A stretch of DNA of 64,000 nucleotides from Impatiens glandulifera (GCF_907164915.1 NC_061862.1:310001-374000), one strand, 5' to 3'; shown: positions 22,676 to 35,968, counted from the first letter of the stretch. Numbers and translations: made by a program. The notes: a model not told the origin generated them from the sequence alone.

Positions 22676-23898
22676 TGTTAGATAAATTAGACCGGTTAAA
22701 ATAAGAACTTAACAAAAACAAATTTCCTGTGCAGAAACGGTCAAGAACCTTGAACGGTCAAGAATCTAACCGGTCAAGTAATCAAACCAGTTAGAAGAAG
22801 AAGCAAAGGATGTACCCAAAACCGGAAGTTATCCGGTTAACCTGAAGCTATGAACAACCGGTAGACATCCTAAACCGAAATGCAGTATTCAACCGAAAAC
22901 CGACGAAGAGACTACTTAAAGAAAGAAGTCAAGATTATCAAACTAAGTACAATCTACAAATTGATGCAAACGAACACTTTGAGTATCTGCGGAAGATGAT
23001 ATTGAAGGATCAGACTGTGACATTGCCATATCCATACAAGTCTGATGATACTCTGAAAGCTGCAGAAGATTGCCTGAAGAGACAGTTACCATTTTGGTAC
23101 AAGTCAAAGGTGCAGTTCTCCAGATGCAGGTAACTGGCCAACCGACAGTTGTCATATTAAGTAAAAGACAAATCAGAGCCGGTCTGCTCCATGCCTTGGA
23201 AGCTTAAACCGCAATTAATGCAATATTGAACCTCTGCTCAACCAATCAGATTCAAGGATTACCCTGAAGGTATCCGTTGAAGAAATGTGATCGTTGGCAC
23301 ATTTCACCTATAAAAGAAGGAGCTGAAGAAGAGTAAAGACAGTTCCAAGTTACAACAAGTTACAATAATTTAGAGCTAACAACCCAAGTTCTTGGAGAGT
23401 TCCATAAGTTCTAAAAGTTACAAGTTGTGTTTATCTCTCTAAGATTGAGTGTGCATTTATAGTGTGATTACAATTTCTGTGAGAATTGTAAGAGTGATTA
23501 TCGAGCAGTAAATAAGACTCGATCGTGTATTGTGTTTGTGTATTCCTTAGTGAATATCCTTCTCGCGGTTTCGAGAAGAAGGGTGACGTAGGAGTTTTAT
23601 TTCCGAACATCCATAAAAACATGTCTTGTTCTTTACCTTCTACCGGTTCTACTCTCTAACCGACTCATACCGTTCTAACCGATTTACATCACTTTAACTA
23701 ATTCACTAAACCTCAAACCGACCTCCTAATCTCTTAACCGATATTCTCCAAACTCTATCCCTATTCATCCCGCGTGTGTTGCTTCAACCTGAAACAAACC
23801 ACTTCTGCACTTGAACTCAGTTCAAGGGTATGTGACAGTTTGTGTAGTATTGAAACCCGATGTTAATCTCTTACCGGATTAAACACCAACCGTTGAGG
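22676..23898 (+). repeat. 5' LTR of element B, remainder (3' end deleted)
   Basis: TGTTAGATAAATTAGACCGG... matches the LTRs of element C. It breaks off after ACCAACCGTTGAG, where it joins gag directly, so the last 60-odd bases of the LTR, the primer site and the gag start are missing. A stretch of about 60 codons of the LTR frame found in C (KPTKRLLKERSQ...) is kept here, though without the start. Confidence 0.88.
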
Positions 23899-26800
23899 GA
23901 GTACAGTGACCGGTTTACAAATGTGATAAATTAGCTATCAACTCTTGGAAAGAACTATGATAACAAGGAAACTATCAACAAAGCTTTAAGATCTCTTCCG
24001 AGTGTATGGGATATAAAGACAATGGTGATGAGAGAATCAAACTGCCTAAACAAGATGAAGCTACACGATGTATTCGAAGATCTGAAGGCATATGAGTTTG
24101 AAATGAGATCTAGGATCGAAGATGAAACATTAGCCTCAACCGCTACTAAGGCATTAGTCACATCAATAAAACCTATAGCTGCTGCACCGATCAAAACCGC
24201 TGAACAATTCACTAAGGATGCAATGACAATGCTTGCACAGAAGTTTGGCAGATTCATGAAGAAAAGCCAACCGACAAACAACAACTATAACTACGGTGAT
24301 AAATCTAATGTTAGATGTTATAATTGCAATTGTTCGGGACATTTCAGGTGGAAATGCAGAAAACCAAGACGGAATGACCGGAAACCGGATGATCAGAACC
24401 AAAGAAACAACTATTCACAAACCGGTGAAGGGAAGGAAATTCAGAAAGCATTAATAGCCGATGATGGAGGAAGCTTATGGGATCAAAGTGAAAGTGATGA
24501 TGAACTTACCTGTCTCATGGCAAACGAAGAACAGGTTATGAAGACACGGCTAGGAAACTCTGAGTAGTACCTGGACAGCGGTTGTTCCAGACATATGACT
24601 GGAAACAACAACCTTCTGACCGACATCAAAATAGAAATCAGTGCAATGATAGTCTTTGGTGACAACTCAAGAGGTAGAACTGTGGGAAAGGGTAAGATTG
24701 TCCATGGTAACTTAACAATTGACAATGTACTTCTTGTTGAAAATCTACATTTTAACCTGCTTAGTATTAGTCAAATGTGTGATGCTGGATATACTGTAGA
24801 ATTTCTTAGACATGCATGCTTAGTTAAAAACTCTCAGGGTAGTACACTACTAACCGGAAATAGGTTAGGAAATATATACAATGTAGACTGGAAAAGTGAA
24901 GTGGAGCATCCTGTATGCATGGTAGCTAAAACCGATCAAACCTGGCTATGGCATAAAAGGTTAAACCATCTAAACCTCAAAACCTTAAACTATATCCGCA
25001 GTAAAAAGTTGGTTGAAGGAATCCCTGATATAGTATTTAACAAGGATAAGGTGTGCTCAGCATGTCAAATGGGAAAACAAACTAAATCAACATTTAAGAG
25101 TAAAGGACACATTTAGTCTAACCGATGTTTAGACCTTCTTCACATGGATTTATTTGGACCGATTAGGGTCACAAACCTAGATGGTATGCTTTACACTATG
25201 GTTGTTATTGATGATTATTCTAGATATACATGGGTCACATTTTTGGCATCTAAACGAGAAACCGCATCCAATTTAATTACACTACTTAAGCGTTTACAAA
25301 ATGAAAAATCAACACGTATAAATAGCATTAGGAGTGATAGAGGAACAAGATTTACAAATAGTACTCTAAATGCATTTCTTGATGAATCCGGCATTAGACA
25401 CGAGTTGTCTAGTGCTAGAACCCCTCAACAGAACGGCCTAGCAGAGAGAATAAACCGAACTCTCAAGGAAGCCGCAAAGTCTATGATAGCCGATTCAGGT
25501 GTTGCTTAGAAATTTTGGGCTGAAGCTATCAATACTGCATGTTATACACAAAACCGGTCTTTGATTAACAAATTTCACAATAAAATACCATACGAAGTGT
25601 ATTTTGATAGAATTCCTAACATTCGGTATCTTAAGATTTTCGGTTGTAAATGTTACATTCACATTAATGGCAAAAACTACATATCTGCTTTTGATGCAAA
25701 ATCCGATATTGGGATAATGCTAGGATACTCAGCAGTTAGTAAAGCATATAGAGTATATAATACTAGAACTCTAACCGTGGAAGAATCTCTTCATGTTGTA
25801 TTCGATGAATCGGTTGAAAGTAACACCGCATCATCCTTTATCTACACAACAGATTGGAAAATAATAATATCCATTCTGATAGTGAAGATGAGGTTCCGAT
25901 TTTCAGACGGTTTGTCCATGACCAAATGGGTGTTGTTGAAACCCAGCTGGATCAAGCTCCCACACAGCAGGAAGCTGACACCTTGGTTCAAACTGAGGAA
26001 ATCGGTCGGTCTGACACTATTGCTCAGTCTACCGATATGTCTAGCCTTGATCAAACAAACGGTAATTTGGTAGACACTCACGAACCGAATCTCAAAAGGA
26101 ACACAAATCATCCTCATGTGCTTATAATAGGTGACCCTTCAAAACCCGTCCAAACTAGACGACAAAAACTGGAGGACTACTTTAATTCCGCTTTCATATC
26201 CCAGATTGAGCCGAAAAAGGTGGATGAAGCATTGTCGGATCCGGATTGGATCTTGGCAATGCAAGAAGAGTTAAACCAGTTTGAGAGTAATAAAGTCTGG
26301 TATCTAGTCCCTAGGCCGAAAGATCAACCGGTCATAGGAACAAGATGGGTATTCAGAAATAAACTCAATGAAGACGGTTTGGTTACGAGGAACAAAGCTA
26401 GATTAGTGGCACAATGATACAAACATGAAGAATGCATTGATTTTGAAGAATCATTTGCTCTTGTAGCTAGAATTGAAGCCATTAGAATTTTTCTAGCCTT
26501 TGTTGCTTTCAAAAATTTTAAAGTTTTCCAAATGGATGTTAAAAGTGCATTTTTAAATGGTGATCTACGTGAAGAAGTATATGTTGAACAACCACCCGGT
26601 TTTAAAAATGATGACCTGACTAATCATGTATATCGTCTAAATAAGGCTCTTTACGGTTTAAAACAAGCTCCTAGAGCTTGGTATGATACATTAACCGCAT
26701 TTCTGTTGCATCATGACTTCACCATAGGTTCAGTGGATAAAACCCTATTTAAATTTGAGAAAAAGGGACACATTCTACTTGTTCAAATATATGTAGATGA

Positions 26801-27745
26801 TATCATTTTCGGATCAACCGATCATAAATTGTGTGATAAATTCTCAACCCTGATGACTAACAAATTTGAAATGAGTATGATGGGAGAATTAAGCTTCTTC
26901 CTAGGTCTTCAGGTTAAACAACTCGAATGAGGAACTTTCATCAGTCAGCCCAAATACACAATGGAACTTCTAAAGAAATTTGGAATGGACACATATTCCT
27001 CTACCGCCACTCCAATGAGCTCATCAATCAAGATGAATAAAGATGATGACGGTCAGGGAGTAGACCTGACAGCCTATCGTGGAATCATCGGTTCACTTTT
27101 GTACCTTACAGCAAGTAGACCGGACATACTATTTGCGGTCGGAGTGTGTGGAAGATTCCAGGCTAATCCCAAATAGTCTCACTATACAGCCGCTAAACGA
27201 ATCCTGAAATATCTAAAGGGAACCCCTGAAGTCGGTTTGTGGTATCCAAATGACTCAAGTTTTAACCTCACAAGCTATTCTGATGCAGACTATGCAAGAT
27301 GTAAAATTGATAGAAAAAGTACAAGCGGAACATGCCAATTCTTAGGTGATCGGCTTGTTTCATGGCACAACAAGAAGTAAACGTCGGTTGCTACATCAAC
27401 CGAGAGGCTGAATATCTGGAAGCCAAAAGTTGTTGTTCACAACTTCTATGGATTCAACAGCAACTAAAGGACTTCGGTGTCACCGCCGAAGAGTCTCCAA
27501 TTTTCTGTGACAACACAAGTGCCATAACAATCACATACAATCCAGTTTTACATTCTAGAACCAAGTACATCGACATAAGGCATCATTTCATCTAGCAACA
27601 TGTCATGCAGAAGCACATCCGGTTGGAATATGTAGCAACTGATCAACAAGTAGCCGATATCTTCACAAAGCCTCTGCAGAAAGCTAAGTTTTCTTTCTTC
27701 AGAAACATCCTCGGCTTAACCGATATAAATCAACTTATTTCTTAA
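23899..27745 (+). pseudogene. pol: Decayed gag-pol of element B
   Basis: Starts inside Gag (matching element C from 51265) and keeps the end of UBN2 and an intact CCHC knuckle, CYNCNCSGHFRWKC. It passes in phase from Gag (CLMANEEQ) to protease (YLDSGCSRHMTG) without the 0.8-kb intron found in C. Integrase, reverse transcriptase (YVDDIIFG) and RNase H follow. Stops at 24565, 25115, 25507, 26416, 26928, 27174 and 27594 and single-base deletions near 25838 and 27405 disable it. Several stops replace Gln, Arg or Trp codons of C. Confidence 0.9.
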
Positions 27746-28284
27746 AATCTTTAACCTCTAAAAGGAAAAATCGGTTCGGACAGACAAAACCGGCAGTTCT
27801 TCCTAAAATATCGGAAACCGAATTTACCATCGTATTTATTAAAGAACCGCATTGTCTATCAGTTATAGTAAACCGACCAGTTATTTAGTACCTACACTAA
27901 TTAACTGCATCAGGACCAATGACTAAAAACCAACCGGTTTGAATATATTATATTTTGGAATATTTGGCTTCCCAACAAATATGGAACAACTGTTTGCATT
28001 TGGACGTATCTGTTCTGAAAAGATACCTTTTCAAAATAAAGTAGTCATGCCTCAAAAGACGTGAAGATATGATATCTTTCATTGTCCAGGCTTATGACTC
28101 ACACCCTTAGGCTGTAAACACTCCTAATTCATGCAAGATATTTTCTCCTATGGTTAATAAACTAAATTACCTGCTACCCTCTAGATAATACTGCTCACAT
28201 ATATCACCCTCTAACTAATATATAAGTTAGATGAATCTCATACAAATATCCACAAACTCAAACTCTTATCTTACTAAGGCAAAA

Positions 28285-29028
28285 ATGTCTCAGTTCCAGA
28301 ACATCCTTCAAGTTGATTTTGACTCAGCACAAGGCACACAACACTAGGAAATCTTCAAAATGATCAAGTCCCTGGAAAGTACCGGTCTTCGGTCTTTCCT
28401 AGATGACAAACATATTATATTCCCTGAAATAGTGACCGAGTTCTTTCACAATGCCAGAGTTTGCCGTGGCACTCCATTCTTTGACACCCTTATTCAGTCA
28501 AGGGTAAGAGGAACGATTTTCGACTTCACCGAGCGAGACTTGGCTCGGTGCTTTGATCTTTCCAAAGAAGGTCTCACAAACCTGACCGTTTCGGTTGACT
28601 AGAAAGCCGAAATATCTCTGGAATTTTCCCGCTCCAACTCTCCGGTTGATGATCACGGTGCACGGTCATTATTGAGGGTCGAATATCAGATCCTCAATGA
28701 TATCATCGGTAAGGCCATCCTGGGAAAGGATGTCACCAACACCTACTATCCTACGATCTTCAACATCATGACCGCCATAACATCCGATACTCCGGTAAAC
28801 TAGTCTAGGTTGCTGTTTGACATCCTAATCTGGATGATCAATACCCGACACACCGGTTTTATTCCTCAAATAAGCTCTCTCCTCAACGAACTCGGGGTTC
28901 CACTCTGTCCAAGCGAAGGGTTGAACCAATCTGAGGTATTGACCAAGGATTCTGCGGATTCCTTCTATGAGAGGTTTGAGAAAGCTTGGAAGAAGAAGAA
29001 CAGAAACATCACCTCCTCCAGTCATTAA
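28285..29028 (+). pseudogene. Accessory gene 1 of element B, decayed
   Basis: ATG at 28285 (MSQFQNILQVDF), 66 bp downstream of a TATA box (TATATAAG, 28219-28226) and ending at 29028, the same frame and length as gene 1 in C. The family skeleton is clear: SLESTGLRSFL, VTEFFHNA, FDLSKEGL. In-frame stops near 28348, 28600 and 28801 break it; they differ in place from the single stop in C, so both decayed independently from an intact ancestor. Confidence 0.8.
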
Positions 29029-29425
29029 AGAATCACTCCTTCGGACAATCGGTCATTTTACTTCACGTACCGGTTGTATTTTCATCTATTCTAATTGGCT
29101 ATGTTTTCTTTTCGGTCTAATGTAATCCGCCTCGTTTTAATGAAAATCTAGTACTTTTGAATTCTAACTGCATGGGAAATTACACGGACCTAGTTAGTTC
29201 CCAACTAGATTCTCAGCCTCGGTCTCCGTAACCAGTCAAAATCACCACTTCCCAAGGCGTTTTGAAAACATAAATATTCCACAGCATTAATGAGACAAAA
29301 AGGAATCCTAACATTAAATGCTTCTTACGTTACCCCTCATTTCAAATCTATTTAAGAAACATTCCCCCTCTCACTCCAATACATTCCAAGACAAACATTC
29401 TACATCTCTAAGCAAAACCTGAAAA

Positions 29426-30120
29426 ATGTCTCATCCCACCCTCAAAAACTATCTGTGCATCGATTTTGATTCAATACTCTCCATGGAAGACGTTGAAACA
29501 AGGGAAATACTCTTTGAATCTCTGGTTGACATCGGCCTTCGCGATTTCCTAGAGGAATCCGGACCTCTCTTTATTCCAGAGGTACTGGAATTTTTCTCTA
29601 ATGCACATATGTTTAACGGTGCCATTGTCTCCACTGTCAAAACCAGTGTCATCATTCTTCCGGAAAACTGACTCTTCGGGATGTTCAATCTCCCAACCGA
29701 GGGGTTTTAGGACTTTCCACCACGGGTGGGCAGTTCAGCTGATGATTACGCTGAACTGTTCTCCGGCTCCGACACACCGGTTCAGAACCACGACCTTAAA
29801 GCCAATCTTGCTCCCACATTCAACTCCTGCATGAGATCGTTAACCAGTCGATCATCTGCTAGTCTCCAAATCAAAACTACTCCAGAAGAGCTTTCGACAT
29901 GATGACCTATATCGTCAGCTCAACCCCCATCAATTGGGCATCGGTCATTTTTAACAATCTGAAGACTATGGTCGAAACGAAGAAACGGTTCGGCTATGCT
30001 CCTCACTTGAGCCGGGTCATTCGGACCTTCGTTCCAAATCTTGGACCGGGCACACCAGTGAATCTCTCAAATGTCCTCAACGAGGAAGTGGTGGAAGACA
30101 AATTCTCTAGAATGATTTAG
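29426..30120 (+). pseudogene. Accessory gene 2 of element B, decayed
   Basis: Begins MSHPTLKNYLCIDFDS and ends with FSRMI, like the intact gene 2 in C (57597-58292). A TATTTAAG box lies about 75 bp upstream. Stops at 29669 and 29708 and a one-base deletion near 29823 disable it; the frame resumes at MMTYIVSSTPINWA. Confidence 0.8.
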
Positions 30121-30579
30121 GTTCTAAGTCGGTTGATTTTCTTTTAATTTTAACCTTGTATCTGTACTTCAAACCGATCTTCATATCGATTCTCTCATTA
30201 TCATGTCATTCTTCTTTAATCAAATATCAATTTAAATTATAAAGTTCAAAAATCGGTTTAAATTCTTCACCGGTTAAATCGCTTACCGCTTCATTCATTA
30301 CCAGTTGAATGGCTTACCGGTTGAATGGCTTACCGCCTTAATTAATTCCCGCCAAAAGGACTCCCGCCAAAAGATTGCCGCTAACTCGTTTTGGAGGGAA
30401 ACTTGCCACCTTTTCTTGATGTGACGGTTCGCGTCAGTTCACATCCAGGCCGCTGCCTATAAATAACTTCATTTGTCTCATTTTTATTCTCTTCCGCGAA
30501 TCTGCTTTCTCTCTCTAACAATCATCTAATCCTCAAACTTTCAATCTTTCCAAATTTTAATCATCTCTCTCTAATCGAA

Positions 30580-32340
30580 ATGGGTCGTGATTCTGCACTC
30601 TTCAAGCACATCTTCCAAGTCGACTTCGATGAAATTCTAACCAATGGTTCGACGGAGGCTAAACAAGTGTTGGGACTTATATCTGCCTTGGGTTTGGAAC
30701 ACTTTCTAAATGGACCGTTCGTCATGTATCAAGACGCGGTCACGGAGTTCTTCCAAACCACTGAACTCAATGAAGAAACTATATCCGCAACGGTCGGTGG
30801 AAAACCGTTTATGGTTATAAAGGAATCGGTTGTTGTAGCACTCCGCCTACCGACAGAAGGGAGTGATTTCACAGTGGACACGAATGAAGACGAACTTCTT
30901 GCGATTCGCTGTGCTGTATCGGACACTAACCAACCGATAGTGGTGTCTGGTAATAAAACTGACCTGAAACCGGAATACATGCCACTTTGTGAAATCCTCT
31001 CCAAATCGGTTCAAGGAAGAGGAGACAACTACGACAGCTTAACCGGTTCGAAGATCGGGATGCTAGCCGGTATAGTTAGAGGCCTTCAAGTCAACTCGAC
31101 CAAGGTTGTTTTCTCTAACCTCTGTGAGATGGTGGATCCGACTTCAAAACGGTCTTGGGGATACGCCATTCCGCTCGGCAAGCTGATGCGCCACTCCAAT
31201 ATCGAAATCGGCCCGGGTGTTCTTATACCTTCCAGCAAGATAATAAGATCTACCCACTTTCTGAAAACAGCGGCTCGACCGAGCAGGGAAAAGGCCTCAA
31301 CCGCGAAACAATCATCCTCTCGCCCCAGGAAATCGCAACCTAAGAAGAAGGCTCCGACGGCAGAACAATCCGGAAACAATGCGGTTCTCCACACATCCGA
31401 ATCGGCTAATATTCAAGCCGACATCCTTAATCCGGAGAATTCCGCAACCAGCTCCAGCCGCACCTACTCCAATGACACCGAGCATAATCGGTCAGACAAA
31501 GGAAAAGGGAAGGTCGTCGATGAAAATCCGACCACAAATGTTGATGATGAATCCGGTCCAGCTAGTCAACCGGAGGTATTTAGATCCGTAGACAACGATA
31601 TTCAACAATTGGGAGAGGGACTTGTCTCCCAGATAATAGAACAGCTTTTCAAACAGGCTCATGTTGTGAAAACGAACGGCAATGGGCTCTCGAACGGCAA
31701 GAAGTCGGTTATGCCGACATGTTACCTGAGCATCTCGCTCATCAGAAATGGGAAAAACTGGTGGAAATGGAAAGGTCGATGTTCGACCTTACAAAGACAA
31801 AGAGCGTAGTCACCGCTCTTATAAGAGGAAGGATGGATGAAATACACGCCCAGTTGAAAGAACTCACCGGTCACATCCTTCACCTTCAGGAACAAAATGT
31901 CCCTGAAGAGGAGAAAAAACAACTTGATGTAATAGTGCTATAAATGTTAAAAGCTAAGGAACAAGAGCTAACCGGTGAGATGACACGGTTGGAATCGGAA
32001 GTTGTCATCAAGAAGCCTTGCACTTATCGAGATCGCATCCCGAAGATGATGACGGATCCAAATCCAATGGCGGTCCGATTCTAGAAGAGACCGAGAATGC
32101 CCCTCCTCCATCGGAATCCACGGTCAACAGAATTGAAACCGAAACGGGTAATCCACTCACCGATCAGCCCGAGTCTCTACAAGGCGATAAATCGTCGGTG
32201 CCTGTATTGACCGAGGACAATGTCAAGGATCTCATCGAGGAATTTTGTCAAGATGCCATCATCCCGTGGCAGACTAAAATGAAAGATAGAGCGAAGAAAT
32301 CAAATCGGTTGATTTAGTCTACCAGTGAAAGGCTGAACTA
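30580..32340 (+). pseudogene. Accessory gene 3 of element B, truncated
   Basis: Begins MGRDSALFKHIFQVDFDE with the family skeleton (SALGLEHFL, VTEFFQT, LPTEGSDF). A basic, Ser-rich middle and the beginning of the C-terminal coiled-coil region follow. A frameshift lies near 31670. The gene breaks off near 32340, at the point matching STDEKLN in C, where it runs into the 3' LTR, so the last third is deleted. Upstream are a TATAAATA box (30458-30465) and E2F-like sites (TTCCCGCCAAAA at about 30347, CTCCCGCCAAAA at about 30361). Confidence 0.8.
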
Positions 32341-33550
32341 TGACCGGTCAAGAATCTAACCGATCAAGTAATCAAACCGGTTAAGAGAAGAAGCAAAGGA
32401 TGTACCCAAAACCGGAAGTTATCCGGTTAACCTAAAGCTATGAACAACCGGTAGACATCCTAAACCGAAATGCAGAATTCAACCGAAAACTGACGAAGAG
32501 ACTACTTAAAGAAAGAAGTCAAGATTATCAAACTAAGTACAATCTACAAATTGGTGCAAACGAACATTTTGAGTATCTGCAGAAGATGATATTGAAGGAT
32601 CAGACTGTGACATTGTCATATCCATACAAGTCTGATGATACTCTGAAAGCTGCAGAAGATTGCCTGAAGAGATAGTTACTATTTTGGTACAAGTCAAATG
32701 TGTAGTTCTCTAGATGCAGGTAACTAGACAACCGGCAGTTGCCATATTAAGTAAAAGACAAATTAGAGTCGGTCTGATCCATGCCTTGGAAGCTTAAACC
32801 GCAATTAATGCAATGTTGAACCTCTGCTCAACCAATCAGATTCAAGGATTACCCTAAAGGTATCCGTTGAAGAAATGTGACCGTTGACAAATTTCACCTA
32901 TAAAAGAAGGAGCTGAAGAGGAGTAAAGGAAGTTCCAAGTTACAACAAGTTACAATAATTCAGAGCTAACAACCCAAGTTCTTGGAGAGTTCCATAAGTT
33001 CTAAAAGTTACAAGTTGTGTTTATCTCTCTAAGATTGAGTGTTCATTTGAAGTATGATTACAATTTCTGTGAGAATTGTAAGAGTGATTATCGAGTAGTA
33101 AATAAGACTCGATCGTGTATTGTGTTTGTGTATTCCATAGTGAATATCCTTCTCGAGGTTTCGAGAAGAAGGGGTGACGTAGGAGTTTTATCTCCGAACA
33201 TCCATAAAAACCTGTCTTGTTCTTTACTTTCTGCCGGTTCTACTCTCTAACCGACTCATACCGTTCTAACCGATTTACATCACTTTAACCGATTCACTAA
33301 ACCTCAAACCGACCTCCTAATCTCGTAACCGATATTCTCCAAACTCTATCCCTATTCATTCCGTGTGTGTTGTTTCAACCTGAAACAAACCACTTCTGCA
33401 CTTGAACTCGGTTCAAGAGTTTGTGACTGTTTGTGTAGTATTGAAACCCGATGTTAATCTCTAACCGGATTAAACACCAACCGTTAAGTGTTGTCAGAAA
33501 GTGCTAACCGGCCAGACCCTGGTCCGCCAGCCCCGACCTAGATCCTAACA
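32341..33550 (+). repeat. 3' LTR of element B (first 60 bp missing)
   Basis: From ACCGGTCAAGAATCTAACC to GATCCTAACA, matching 22676-23898 and the LTRs of C. It is followed by the TATAA target duplication (33551-33555). Confidence 0.9.
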
Positions 33551-33555
33551 TATAA

Positions 33556-34490
33556 TATCAGGTGGATTGCCGTATTTTACACCCTATACATAATAATGAT
33601 ATGTATAAGATGAAAATCAATTATAAAGGAAAAAATTGCACTTGTCATCAATCTTACCATTTCATAAATAATTTGCCTAAAAGGTTTACGTCATGTACGA
33701 TGAGGCGTCGTTGCTTGATCTATTTCGCGAGTTGTTTTCACTTGTCTGCATTAAGTTAATAATATTACTTATTAAAATTAAAAAAACAACATAAATATTG
33801 ACATAATAAGATTAAATACCTTGAATATGTAACTCATATAGTGATTTGTGTTCAACCATTCCTAGTCACTCTTGTCAAAATCTTTAAGAATATTCAGTTA
33901 AGTTTTTTGACGCATAGTGCAGTTTTTCATGTATGGTATATCTTACCTCTCTAATTCTTCCATAAAGACCGCATATGATAAAGAGTTGATTCACGATATA
34001 GTTCAATTTGATTATTATCAAAAATTTCCTACACAAATTTGGATAGTTAGTTAACAAAATAAATATTATGTTATACACAATTAGAAAAGTATTATTACCT
34101 TAATTGCCTTCCAATTGTGGTTCAATGAATTTGTATCAATGTCTTTCCATGCAATCACTTTAATTGGGCAAATATTTCTATCTCGTATGATTAAGCAGAG
34201 ATTTCTAATAAAACTTTTATGATTAAAAGACACTACACGGCCCATAAAAAAGTAACATGCAGCTTTTTTACAGTTTTCAATTTACCCAATGAGTTGCATT
34301 TATTCTTGCCTATGGATGAACTGTCTTCAGTATCCAGATTTGCACAAGTTGGTTGCAATGTAATATCAATAGGGTTTCATCTTTGAGTAGAGCTATATCC
34401 ATCTGATGTCGAGGTCCTCAAAAGTTTTATATGTCCTCTACCAAGCGAAGTTGGTGCTACTTATAAATACTTTTCTCTTAACAAACATTA
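33556..34490 (-). pseudogene. En/Spm (Ptta)-type plant transposase gene, 5' part
   Basis: On the minus strand the codons give APTSLGRGHIKLLRTSTSDG (about 34450-34390), SSIGKNKCNSLGKLKTVKKA, then RDRNICPIKVIAWKDIDTN near 34190-34130, and SENNSRNRSSNDASS near 33720-33670. These match the N-terminal and middle parts of Ptta/En-Spm plant transposases; the C-terminal exons lie at 11840-12377. Stop codons interrupt the frame, so it was probably decayed or is now decaying. Exon borders are uncertain here. Confidence 0.6.
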
Positions 34491-35843
34491 ACTTTAATAG
34501 AGAAAGAGAGGGATTAGTAATATTGTTACCTAACCATTTGAGGTTTGCTAGAATCTAGATGAAGAATATTTGTGTTAGAGTAGTCGAATATCAAACTCAA
34601 ATTTATTAGAATAAAAGACTGTGTTGGCTATTTGACACGATCTAGCTGTACCTATTCAACTATTTATCAAAAAAAAATAAAAAATAAAGACAATAATGTT
34701 AAAAGAGAACTGTGAATCAACAATCTTTTTAAAAATACTATAGTAATATATTTTTCAGCAATTTATGTTAAGAATTATTCATTTATCCTTATAGAATATT
34801 ATGCTAAGAATTGATTATATCTTTAATAAAAAAATAATATAACAATGTTATCAATAATAAGAATATGAACTCCTTTATTTTAGTAATCAAATTATTATTC
34901 TGAGAATCCAGGTGATGCAAATGCATACAAAAGGGTTCAAAGTAACAAACTAGTTACTGTAACATTGACTTGACTAGAGAGAAATCATATATCTCAATAC
35001 AAGAAGATTTGACTGATTTGATATTTTAAATGGATTACAATTTATTGTTATGCCTACTAAATAAGAGGTATATCTAGAATTGCTTCCTTAGAAAATGATC
35101 AAATGAAGATAAATTTGTGTAGCCTAGATTTTAAAATCCATAGAAATGAATGATGTAGATATCAAACAAAAAAGCTAAATTTACATAAAAAACTAGAACA
35201 AAACTATTTTTAAAACAATATTAAGAGCAATTTATTCTACCTTTCCTCATCTTCTTAAACATGGGTTTTTTTATGTATATACTTTACCTTAATGTAACTT
35301 GAGCTACAGTCTACCATAACTAGTCAGGTCAATTATAACTCAAACATATCAAAATTATGTAGAAGAAATGTAAACAAGAAGACAACAAAATATCACTAAT
35401 ATAGGATGGAAAACTTAGCCCTAAGAATCTATGTAATATCTTCTCTAACATTCTTAAACTGCTCTAGACTAGAAGCAAAATATTTTAGTGAAGTTACCTC
35501 GAGCACGTGCAAAAACTTCTGAAATTGGATTAGAAGCAAAGCATTTTGGTAAATCTACTTATTACAGAAAACTTTTTATACTAAGTATTAAATATTTAAC
35601 GAAAGAGATTAACAATCTAGGTTTCTAATTGCATTTTCAGTAAAATGACCTAGAGATAAAACTGATCGGAGAAAATAGAACGATCGAGATAGATAGATTG
35701 AAAGATAGATAGAGAGATATATACCATTAACTGTTTCTTTTCTGATTCCTCGAGGTTGATCGCCTTCATTCCCATATTGAGACAGCGAAAGAATCAAATC
35801 GAGCGGATGAGAAAAATTGAAAATTAGAAGAGATCTCTACTCA
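34491..35843. other. AT-rich spacer with a possible first exon on the minus strand
   Basis: Mostly AT-rich without a supported gene. At 35775-35725 on the minus strand an ATG opens MGMKAINLEESEKKQLM and runs to a GTATAT donor, with a GATA-rich stretch just beyond. It looks like a short first exon, possibly of a host gene or of the En/Spm-type gene. The K2 MULE is inserted just upstream of it. Confidence 0.3.
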
Positions 35844-35968
35844 GGGGAAATTTGACGAAATAACCCTGATAACATGGTTATTCCCAAAAATAACAGGGGG
35901 GAGTAAATTTTACAAAATTGACCTTTTACACCTGGCAAAAGACCAATATACCCCCTTTCAAAAACCTA
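35844..35968 (+). repeat. Left terminal inverted repeat of K2
   Basis: Starts GGGGAAATTTGACGAAATAA; closely matches the reverse complement of 42360-42484 over about 125 bp. Confidence 0.92.

Larger units (their letters stand above)
12398..33550 (+). mobile_element. Copia retrotransposon B, interrupted by element A
   Basis: Runs from TGTTA (12398-12402), is interrupted by element A, then continues 22676-33550 to ...GATCCTAACA, flanked by TATAA on both sides. It has a decayed gag-pol and three accessory genes downstream of pol. The first 5 bp of its 5' LTR, TGTTA, served as the target of element A. Two internal deletions are visible. One joins the 5' LTR to mid-gag near 23898 and so loses the primer site and the gag start. 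The other joins accessory gene 3 to the 3' LTR near 32340, losing the polypurine tract and about 60 bp of LTR. It is of the same family as element C (49980-63071). Confidence 0.88.

Noticed and set aside
33837..33842. TAGTG near 33837 as the right CACTA end
   Set aside because: It lies inside the coding remnant of the En/Spm-type gene and lacks GCTAAA subterminal repeats.
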